Source of the DNA: Camellia lanceoleosa
Taxonomy: Eukaryota; Streptophyta; Magnoliopsida; Ericales; Theaceae
DNA: 64,000 nt
Assembly: GCA_025200525.1 (NCBI GenBank)
Contig: CM045762.1
Coordinates: forward strand, 130,065,679 to 130,129,678
Reading direction: 5' to 3'
The notes under the pieces are model-generated. The model worked only from the letters and a program-made list of their open reading frames with translations, did not search any database and was not told the DNA's origin. Positions 55,109 to 64,000 of this stretch are shown here, piece by piece; the stretch's first letter is position 1; each line of letters opens with the position of its first letter. The position numbers were made by a program, and so were the translations under genes.

Positions 55109-56150
55109 AGTTGTAACGCCCTCAAAAATAAATCCATAAATCATACATTCTTGATATGCTTAGATATAAAAGAATAAAGCATATTTACATATCATCAGAG
55201 TATTCATTACAAAATGTACTACATGTTGACAACAAAAGTAAATGTCCTATAGACTTACAACTTTCCAAGTCAACACTTAGTTACAAAAGAGAGTACTAAC
55301 TCTACACAAAATAAGCCCTTGGCTTGATATACATGTAACACAACAAAATAATAAAAGAGTCTAACAGCCTCAAGCCTCCCAAGCTACGTCCTTAGAGATG
55401 GCATACTACCTGTACTTGAAAATGATGTCCCATATAAGGTGAGCCAATGCCCAGTAGAGATATGATAAACATAATATGAGTAATAACTAAAACATTAGCA
55501 TTTGACATATGTTTAACTCACATGAATCAATTCATAACCCATTTCGATTACACGCCAAATGTGTTCATGTTTCATTCCGTTTTCCATTTCTTATCCAATT
55601 TTTTAATTCATAAACCTGGCTCAGAACCTGGCCATGTACTTTAAATGAGATCACATCTCTTATCAACAGTACTTCCATTTCAATTGAGATAACAACTCGA
55701 ATTAAACACTTCACACTTAACCAAAGATACACATAATTGTTGTATCAGTCTCAAACCAAACACTTCCATACTTCATGTATGATATACAAATTACCTATAT
55801 CAATACTTCAATAGATATACAAAATTGTTGTATCAATGGAGTCCATCCCCTATCTCCTCCGAAACAATATCCGATTTAGGAGTCCATCCCCTATCTTCCC
55901 CTAAACCGTGGAGTACATCCCTTATCTACTCCCTCACAACACAATGTATACAAACACATATCTATACTATACATTAAGCAAAAGGGGGTTTTTAACCCCA
56001 AGGCCTGTGGGAGCTCCAATCTCTTAATCCTAATTTTCTAATTTTTTGATTGAAAAAAAAAAACCTCAGCATTTATTGACTTCTCCAAACCCAACCTCAG
56101 CATTTATTGACTTTTTTTCAACCCACAATCCGTTTTGACTTCTCTTATAA

Positions 56151-59067
56151 CTAGCCTATCACCCATGCTATGCACGGGATAATTATAAATATTTATATTT
56201 ATTATTAATTTTTTTAATATATAAATTATATTTTTAAAGATTTTTTATAAAAGTAATTTAAGAAGCTTATCACTAACTATAGTGCATATGAGAAATTAAT
56301 AAGGCTACTGCAGTAATTATGCACAGGCTGTATCTATAATTATTTGTATGAGGAGATTTTAAATACTAATCAGGGATTTTAATCAAATCAATAAATGCAG
56401 ACATGTGGAAAAACATTTAGATTGAAAAAAGTTAATAAATGTTGATCAAAGGATTTTGACCAAATCAATAAATGTTGAGTTTTTTTTTTTTAAATAAATT
56501 TTTTTAAAAAATGCTACTGCAGTAACTATGCACGGACTGTATCTATAATTATTTGTATGAGGGGATTTTAAATACTAATCAGGGATTTTGATCAAATCAA
56601 TAAATGCAGACATGTGGAAAGACATGTAGATTGAAAAAAGTCAATAAATGCTGATCAGTGGATTTTGACCAAATCAATAAATGCTGAGTTTTTTTTTTTA
56701 AATAAAAAATTTAGAAAATTAAAGTTGGGAGATTGGAGATCATATAAGGCTTGGGATTTAGAAACCCCCTTTTCCTTAATATATAGTATAGATAGATAGA
56801 TAATATAATATATATATATATATATATAGATTATAAGATGAGAGAAGTAAAGTGCTATCTTATTATAATGGATGAGATTTTATAAAAAAAAACGTGTAGA
56901 CATGAATTCCCTCCTATTTTATTGTATTTACAATTATTTATATATGTGAATTGTAATTTTTAATTTTTTTTTAAATGTCTTCTTTTTTTCCTTTTTTATA
57001 TTATATTAAAATTTAATATTTTGATAATAATCATATGTGTTAGACTTTTCAAGAAATTAAATGTCTTTTTTTTATTATTATATTATATTAAAGTTTAATA
57101 TTTTGATAATAATCATACGTGTTGGACTTTTCAAGAAATTTTTTTAATGTTTGTTCTTAATGCATTAAAGTGTTATTATGAGGGATAATAATCATATGTG
57201 TTGGGATTTTTCAAGGAATTCATATGTGTTGGATTTCAAAGAATTGTTTTTATGCTTGTTCTTAATGTATTAAAGTGTTATTATGAGGGTAAGACTTGGG
57301 ATTTGGGAAATGTTAATAAATGCTAAGATTTTTTTTTTTAAATCAAAAAATCAAGAAATTTAGATTGGGAGATTGGAGCTCTCACAAAACATGGGGTTAA
57401 AAACCCCCTTTTGCTTAATATATAGTATAGATAGAAGTATAAATAGATAGATAGATAAATGGATATAGATATAGATAATATAATATAGATAAATAGATGT
57501 GTTGAAATTTTCAAGGAATTTTATTTATGCTGGTCTTTAATGCATTAAAGTTTAATTATGAGGGAGTTTTGACCAAATCTCCCAAAAGGCATAGGGATTG
57601 GAAGAAATTAATAAATGATGAGGTTTTTTTTTTTTTAAATAAAAAAAAAGAAAATTAGGATTTGGATATTGGAGCTTCCACAAGGCTTGTGGGTTAAAAA
57701 TCCCATTTTGCTTAATATATAGTATAGATATTTTGATAATAATCATATGTGTTGGACTTTTCAAAGAATTAAATGTCTTTTTTTTATTATTATATTATAT
57801 TAAAGTTTAATATTTTGATAATAATCATATGTGTTGGACTTTTTAAGAAATTTTTTTTATACTTATTCTTAATGCATTAAAGTGTTATTATGAGGGATAA
57901 TAATCATATGTGTTGGAACTTTTCAAGGAATTCATATGTGTTGGATTTCAAAGAAATTTTTTTTTTATACTTGTTCTTAATGCATTAAAGTGTTATTATG
58001 AGGGTAAGACTTGGGAGTTGGGAGAAGTTAATAAATGCTAAGATTTTTTTTTTAAAATAAAAAAATCAAGAATTTTAGATTGGGAGATTGAAACTCCCAT
58101 AAGGTTTGGGGTTAAAAACCCCTTTTGCTTAATATAGAGTATAAACGTATAGATATATAAATAGATAGATAGACATATCTTTTTATTTTTATTTTTATTT
58201 TTGTGTGGTTTCTATTCGGGTATTTTTTTTTCAATTTATTTAAGATGGTGTTGTGGGTATCTTTTTTTTTTTTAATTTAATTTATCTGTGATTGCCATTT
58301 GTTTTTAATTATTATTATTTAGGTAAGTTATGATGTGAGTTAGATATGTGATAGACATGTGAGTTTTATTGATTTAAAGTTTATTTAGATAAACTTTAAA
58401 GATTTTTTTTTTAGTTTTTTAGTTTTTTTTGTTATGTTATAATATAATATATAAAATATAGGTAGATATCTACAACTTTAATAAAAAATATTATCCGATT
58501 TTTTGGGGAAGAGAAAATGAATGCAAGTTTTAATATATTTTTTTTGAAAATTTGTGAGAGAGATTAGGAGGGAGAGATTATGAAATATTTTTGTTCTTAA
58601 ATGAATAAATCAGTTAATAGTTTTTTTTAATCTATTTTGTAAATTAAAAATCAATAATTTTGGAAAATTGATTAATTTATCCCATTAAGTGATTTAAAAT
58701 TTTGATAGATATACATAAAAAAAAAACATAATTATATTATTAAATTAGAATTCAAATTTAGATGTTATATCTTTTTGAGATCTATAGCTAAATTCTTATC
58801 TTTTTATTTTTTTATTTTTGTGTGTAACCATAGTATATGGGAGAAAAAGAAAAGGGTATAGCAATAATTATGAGAGAAGTCAAAAGGGATTGTGGGTTGG
58901 GAGAAGTCAATAAATGCTGAGGTTGGGTTGGGAGAAATCAATAAATGCTAAGGTTTTTTTTTTTTTTTTAAATCAAAAAATTAGAAAATTAGGATTAGGA
59001 GATTGGAGCTCCCACAAGCCTTGGGGGTTAAAAACCCCCTTTTGCTTAATATATAGTATAGTATAGA
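56151..59067 (-). mobile_element. Inner Helitron, inverted, with several 5' ends
   Basis: The 3' end (minus) is at 56151, where the window reads CTAGCCTATCACCC and a hairpin GCACGGG/CCCATGC-type. The 5' end is at 59067, TATAGTATAGA in the window. The flanks CTTATAA and TTATTGCC rejoin to match the uninterrupted site CTCATAATTATTGC at 59548-59563. Additional inverted 5' ends lie near 56792, 57433, 57728 and 58147, each with TTGCTTAATATATAGTATAG or close. Non-autonomous, with no long ORF. A counterpart starts at 11192. Confidence 0.87.
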
Positions 59068-60250
59068 TTATTGCCACATCCTTTTCAATTTCTCCTATAA
59101 ATTATGGTTATACACAAAAATAAAAAATAAAAAAGATAAGAATTTAGCTATAGATCTAAAAAAGATATAACATCTAAATTTGAATTATGATTTAATAATA
59201 TAATTATGTATTTTTTTTATGTATATCTATCAAAATTTTAAATCACTTAATGTGACAAATTAATCAATTTTCCAAAATTATTGATTTTTAATTTACAAAA
59301 TAGATTAAAAAAAACTATTGACTGAATTATTTATTTAATAACAAAAATATTTCATAATCTCCCTCTCCTAATCTCTTTCACAAATTTTCAAAAAAAAATA
59401 TTAAAACTTGCATTCATTTTCTCTTCCCCAAAAAATCAGATAGGAGCTCCAATCTCCTAATCCTAATTTTCTAATTTTTTGATTTTAAAAAAAAAATCTC
59501 GGCATTTATTGACTTTTCCCAACCCACAATTCCTTTTGACTTCTCTCATAATTATTGCAACACCCTTTTCAATTTCTCCCATACACTATGGTTACAGAAA
59601 AAAATTAAAAAAAGAAAGATAAGAATTTAGCTATAGATCTCAAAAAGATATAACATCTAAATTTGAATTGTGATTTAATAATATAATTATGTATTTTTTT
59701 TTATGTATATCTATCAAAATTTTAAATTACTTAATGGGACAAATTAATCAATTTTTCAAAATTATTGATTTTTAATTTACAAAATAGATTAAAAAAAACT
59801 ATTGACTGATTTGTTTATTTAATAACAAAAATATTTCATTATCTCTCCCTTCTAATCTCTCTCACAAATTTTCAAAAAAAAAAAAATATTAAAACTTGCA
59901 TTCATTTTCTCTTCTCCAAAAAATCAGATAATATTTTCTATTAAAGTTGTAGATATCTACCTATATTTTATATATTATATTATAACATGACAAATAAAAC
60001 TAAAAAACTAAAAAAAAAATCTTTAAAGTTTATCTAAATAAACTTTAAATCAATAAAACTCACTTATCTATCACATATCTAACTCACATCATAACTTATC
60101 TAAATAATAATAATTAAAAACAAATAGAAACCACAGATAAATTAAATTAAAAAAAAAAAAGATACCCACAACTCCATCTTAAATAAATTGAAAAAAAAAA
60201 AAGCCAAATAGAAACCACACAAAAATAAAAAGATATATCTATCTATCTAT
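58147..60250. repeat. Large inverted repeat formed by the two Helitrons
   Basis: 58150-58865 (minus-oriented Helitron) is the reverse complement of 59560-60245 (plus-oriented Helitron), with a further partial copy at 59085-59440. Markers are GATCTATAGCTAAATTCTTA against TAAGAATTTAGCTATAGATC, and AATTGATTAATTT against its complement. Arms of about 0.7 kb can form a long stem. Confidence 0.85.
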
Positions 60251-60254
60251 CTAT

Positions 60255-60653
60255 ATCTATACTATATATTAAGCAAAAGGAGGTTTTTAACCCCCCAAGG
60301 CCTATGGAAGCTTCAATATCCCAATTTGAATTTTTAAAATTTTTTATTTAAAAAAAACACAGCATTTATTGATTTGGTCAAAATCCCCTGATTAGCATTT
60401 ATTAATTTTTTTCAATCCACATATCTTTCCACATACCTGCAATTATTGATTTGGTCAAAATCACGAGATTTAAAATCTTATACAAATAATTACGATACAA
60501 TTAGTATAGTTATCAAGACTTTTCAACTTTCCCATACACTATGGCTAGTGATAAGAAAAAAATCTTAAAAAACATAATTTATATATTAAAAAAAATCTAA
60601 AATAAATATAAATATCTATAATTATCCCGTGCATAGCACGGGTGATAAGCTAG
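60255..60653 (+). mobile_element. Short Helitron-like unit (second 5' end to shared 3' end)
   Basis: Starts TCTATACTATATATTAAGC and ends with the GC hairpin and CTAG shared with the outer Helitron. On its own it would be a complete 0.4 kb non-autonomous Helitron. It may be an independent insertion, or an internal 5' end within the larger element. Confidence 0.6.
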
Positions 60654-61490
60654 TCATATACATAATCAAATCAATACATAAAATTCATGTATTATATCAA
60701 CCGCCATATTCGATGGCACACTCAATTTGATTAGTTTTAGTTTGTCTAATCATCATGCATTATTTACAACAATTAAGACTACCCTCCACCGGTAGCCCAA
60801 AGCAATTATTTCTAAAAAGATAAAAATAATTACGTCAACAGATAATTTATCAAAAGTTCTCAAAGGTGAGTGATTCATAAATCCAACTCTACCATTCCAT
60901 TTCACAATGAGCCAATTTCATTATTTCTAGCTCAATATCATATCTCCATAATAATTGTCATTAATTATACTAATGACCCAAATATACCCAAACATGGCAT
61001 TTTTATCATTTTTCCCAATATTGACCCAAATGCTCAAATATTAACGAAAACATCAATAATCCCTTTTTTAAGACCCAAAATCTATATATATAGGCCAAAA
61101 GGATAAAAACCCCCCTTTTCAAAATAACACATTTCAAACCCTAACTCCCCAAATCAATCATCTATACAAATAGCTCAATATTTATGTTTAAACACATAAG
61201 AATGAGTAGGAATCCCTACCTCAAGAGATGAACCCAAGGAAGAAGATGAAGAAAAACAAAGTTGCTCCATACTCCAAGATTTTCGGATCAAAATATTGCC
61301 CTCGACAATCCCCACAACTTTTACAAAGGCCCAAGATGAGGAAACCACTCAAACTAGATCAATCACTAGAGAGAAGATAAGGTTTTAGAGAGAGAGGCTC
61401 TCCAATGGAGGTTTTGAAAAAGTAAGAGAGAGAAAGAAAATCAAAAAGTGATCCAAAAAGTGAAATCTCGGACTGATATAAAAATCGCCC

Positions 61491-61812
61491 CGCTCGAGCG
61501 TGGAAACCCCCGCTCAAGCGTCAGACACAGACTTGCGCTCGAGCGTCAAAAGCACCGCTCGAGCGTAAATTACGCACTTCTAGAAGTTTTGCAGACATGG
61601 TCCCCGCTTGAGCGTCAAACTCCCCGCTTGAACGGAGGAACAAAAACAAATGGTCACGCTCAAGCGTCAAAACTCCCACTCAAGCGTCTGAAGACCTGCA
61701 GACAAAAGTACTGGGAGATGGAAAATCACGCTCGAGCGTCAAAATGCCCGCTCCAGCGGAGAAGCAACAACAAGGGGCCCGCTCGAGCGTCAAAAGCCCC
61801 GCTCGAGCGTGA
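61491..61812. repeat. GCTCGAGC palindrome array, about twelve copies
   Basis: About twelve copies of the core. Several are decayed by C-to-T or G-to-A changes (GCTTGAGC, GCTCAAGC), as expected for methylated CpG. Two extra pairs relative to 49221-49446 lie near 61530-61566 and 61749-61805. The frame across it is not a gene. Confidence 0.87.
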
Positions 61813-61997
61813 AGGCCAAAACTTGGGCATCAACTCTAGGTTTCAAAACACAACCAACCTGTTTCAAACCTGCCCAACACAACCCAAGACTCAAATACAA
61901 GGAGTAAGGGAAGAAAATAAGAATGAGACAACAACACAACCACGGAACCAAGTCCGGAACACAATATACAAAGGAAAGGAAAACCGGGATTGCTATA

Positions 61998-62500
61998 CCT
62001 AATCTCTAAAATTTAACTATTACATCAATTTGATATTCATAGTTTAGTTGTATCGATTTTATTTTTAATTTTTTAAGAAAGTTAGCAATCGAGCACACAT
62101 TATGCGTGTGCAAGTTGAAAAAAATGTAAATCTCTCTACATTTACTTGTATTCCACTTAATTTAAATTGTTTTTTTATATTCTAATAAACTATATGGCTA
62201 ACAAAGTAACCAAAATATCCATAATAGTAATAGTGAAGCGCTAATTAATGTTCATATTGGTAGTTATGAATGTTATATGATGTGTACATTTACACTGTCA
62301 AATTTATTTATTTATTTTTATTTTATAAAATTACATATTCAAGTAAGATCTTATTTGATAAATCTCATTAACTAGGTTTTAAAAATATAAATTGCATTAA
62401 AAAAATATGCAGTATAAAAATTTAAAATTTTTAAAGTTTAATATATAAAAAGCATAAAATAGTCCAAAATAGTGCATACCAAGTTGCCAAGTGTTCTTTT
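61998..62500 (+). repeat. Dispersed repeat X, right part
   Basis: Begins with the CCTAA duplication, then matches 18066-18540 (TAACTRTTACATCAATTTGA, ATGGCTAACAAAGT, TGAAGCGCT and AGATCTTATTTGATA-type segments). It ends near ACCAAGTTGCC. Confidence 0.82.
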
Positions 62501-63690
62501 ATCATCAAATTGTCTACTTAATAGATTGGATCTATTAAATCCCTAAATTATATAAATCAAAATCTATTTAGACGCTAAACTATCAATTGAATTTATTAAA
62601 TCTCTAAAATATTTATATCAAACATATTTAGTCCCTAAAAAGTTTACAAAAATAAAATATAAGTCCGTAAGTATTATAAATTTATAAAAAAACCTTATCC
62701 GGTTAAAATTTTATAAAAAAAATAATAATAAAAAACGTTTACTTTTTATTCTGTATTTGAAAAGTGAGCTTAATTCTTATGGTGAATTTCCATTATAAAG
62801 ATAAAGATAAATATCTATAATATTTTCTCACTTATCTTCTACAATGATTACGTATTTGTTTTTATCTAATATTACATATCAAAATTCATTTATAATTTTT
62901 AATTGATTATTTTAAATTTTTCGCTAAATTTTTTTTGGGATAAATTACAAATACACCTCCTGAGGTTTGATTAAAATACAAATCGTTCTCTGTGGTTCTG
63001 GAAATTATATTCCATCCCCTAAGGTTTCTAATTTTATAACAAATTTCATGTTTTATTAATAAATCATCAAATCAATTAACTGTTTTTTAAGATGTTCTAA
63101 ATATGTTTCAATTAATAATTTAGGTAATTTTATTATTGTATAAGAGAGAAATTATGAATTTCTTATTTTTAGTTAATTCTGTTAAATAAATTTTTTTAAC
63201 AAGGGGGTATTTGTAATTTTTCAAAATACAACAGGCAATATGTACTTTAAATAAACCTCAAGGGATGTATTTGTAATTTACCCTTATTTTATTTTATTAT
63301 TATTTACAACAAAGTGTTGTTATTTAACTTATCTAATTCTATTTATTCAGTAAATTTGATATTCATTTTATTGACAAGACTGGAAAATCAGACTCGTATA
63401 CTAATTTAAACACACAATGAAATAAAACACCTTTTAAAGACGAAATAAAATTTTAAAATTTTCTATGATAAGTTTTAAGTAAGGTATTTTACTAATTTAT
63501 AATACTTATGACCATATATTTTATTTTTTTAATTCTTTCAGAGACTCAACAAGTTTAAATTAAATATCTGAAGAACTTAATAAATTTAATCGATAGTTTA
63601 CAGACTAAATGGATTTTGAATTATATATTTTAAGAATTGGATAGACTCAATCAATAGTTCAAAAACAAAATAGATAATTTGATAATAATT
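62499..63690. mobile_element. Long-TIR element, probably Mutator-like MITE
   Basis: The left 150 bp (ATCATCAAATTGTCTACTTA, TCTATTAAATCCCTAAATTA, TTTAGTCCCTAAA) pair in reverse with the right 160 bp (GATAATTTGATAATAAT, CAGACTAAATGGATTTTGAA, ATCGATAGTTTACAGA). No transposase is visible in the interior. A second MITE is nested at 62937-63283. I could not fix the target duplication. Confidence 0.65.
62937..63283. mobile_element. MITE with GGGATAAATTAC-type inverted ends
   Basis: The left end GGGATAAATTACAAATACAC pairs with the right end, reversed GGGTAAATTACAAATACATC. CTGAGGTTT and AAACCTCAA extend the pairing to about 30 bp. It is 347 bp and of the same family as 27227-27567, sharing the internal TTATTAATAAATCATCAAAT. 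Confidence 0.78.
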
Positions 63691-63738
63691 TAAAAATAGA
63701 AAGTGTAATGAACCCTTATTTTAAATTTATAATCTATA

Positions 63739-64000
63739 TATATAACCCTACAAAACAAACAATGGCGGGACCTATTGTGTATGCCACATAGGAATGGCAA
63801 CGGGGCCAAGGATCACACTCCCCATCCCCAATTCTCGGTGGTAAAAAATTTCCTATTCTCGGGCCCGATCCCCGACGGGGAGCCTATCACCGTCCTCGGC
63901 CCCCTAATAGGGATCGGGTTTTCCCGACCTCAAAAATTCCCCGGACCAAAAAAAAAAAAAAAAACAAATAGCAGCAGCAACAACAACGATTCAACAACAT
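63739..64000. repeat. GC-rich repeat at the window end
   Basis: From about 63780 the sequence is rich in CCCCGA/GGGGAT-type motifs (CCCCGACGGGG, GGGATCGGG, TCCCCATCCCC), followed by an A tract at 63950-63964 and CAGCAGCAACAACAACG. Such G/C-block sequences with an A tail are a common dispersed repeat type in plants. It runs off the window. The start at 63739-63785 resembles 30866-30912. Confidence 0.45.

Larger units (their letters stand above)
55961..60653 (+). mobile_element. Outer Helitron (plus) containing an inverted Helitron
   Basis: The 5' end is TCTATACTATACATTAAGC at 55961. The 3' end is a GC hairpin (CCCGTGC/GCACGGG around ATA, 60627-60643) followed by GATAAGCTAG ending at 60653. 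The insertion lies exactly between A and T of ACACATATCATATAC, shown empty at 48370, with no target duplication. Own sequence is 55961-56150 plus 59068-60653, about 1.8 kb. A second 5' end, TCTATACTATATATTAAGC, lies inside at about 60255, only 400 bp from the 3' end. No RepHel helicase ORF exists, so it is non-autonomous. Confidence 0.9.
47527..61997 (-). mobile_element. Ty3-type retrotransposon B, Tekay-like chromovirus, complete with nested Helitrons
   Basis: Both ends are present. CCTAA flanks the element at 47522-47526 and 61998-62002, and X is collinear across it. The 3' LTR is 47527-49633, the internal part 49634-55111, and the 5' LTR 55112-61997 split by 4.7 kb of Helitrons. Without the Helitrons it is about 9.8 kb. 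It has a gag with two zinc knuckles, PR, RT, RNase H, integrase and a CR-type chromodomain. Multiple stops, many TGG-to-TAG type, make it inactive. The strand follows from the domain order. Confidence 0.95.
55112..61997 (-). repeat. 5' LTR of Ty3 element B, split by Helitrons
   Basis: LTR sequence is 55112-55960 and 60654-61997, about 2.19 kb in total. Starts TGTAACGCCCTC and ends GATTGCTATA next to CCTAA. It is longer than its partner mainly because of extra palindrome copies in the 61491-61812 array. Confidence 0.92.

Overview
This is plant nuclear DNA, almost certainly from an angiosperm and probably a eudicot. It is AT-rich and packed with LTR retrotransposons of the Ty3 (Tekay-type chromovirus) and Ty1 (copia) groups, plant L1-type LINEs whose ORF1 carries an RRM, non-autonomous Helitrons, Mutator-like elements and MITEs. 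I found no intact host gene. Host-gene material is limited to a captured fragment inside a Pack-MULE-like element (about 16.76-17.31 kb) and a two-exon remnant of a glycine-rich RNA-binding protein gene (31.70-32.05 kb).

Layout. 1-497 is a LINE 3' end; 498-802 is part of a dispersed repeat ('X') with a tRNA-like segment. 803-14018 is Ty3 element A on the minus strand, cut off by a 100-N gap (14019-14118). A 1.9 kb solo LTR sits in its gag and a Helitron nest in its upstream LTR. 14119-about 15345 is the 5' end of a copia element. 15347-18540 is a second copy of X, split by a MULE (16041-17718) with an exact 9-bp target duplication. 19010-28170 is a tandemly repeated sequence ('Y'), split by full-length LINE A (19264-26369, minus) and a 1.04 kb Helitron (27013-28052). 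28.2-33.4 kb is AT-rich, with foldback elements and the RNA-binding-protein remnant. 33408-38648 is a MITE split by copia element A (33440-38260). 39.15-40.93 kb holds two more X segments. 40931-47205 is full-length LINE B (plus). 47527-61997 is complete Ty3 element B (minus) with a 4.7 kb nested-Helitron insertion in its upstream LTR. X resumes at 61998. 62499-63690 is a long-TIR element with a nested MITE, and the end is GC-rich repeat sequence.

The insertions can be ordered from exact target-site duplications and empty sites elsewhere in the window. In one X copy, LINE B entered (15-bp duplication) and Ty3 element B entered (CCTAA duplication, order between these two not fixed). A Helitron then entered one Ty3 LTR at an A^T dinucleotide, and a second Helitron entered the first in inverse orientation.

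The most striking large-scale fact is that 1-14018 and 46719-58785 are the same locus present twice. They share the LINE 3' junction, the tRNA-like segment, the Ty3 insertion site and the Helitron insertion sites. Copy one carries an extra solo LTR and a dense load of small differences, and it stops at the gap. An uncollapsed haplotype or assembly duplication is more likely than a biological duplication.

The coding regions of the elements are all broken by stops or frameshifts, many consistent with C-to-T decay of methylated DNA.
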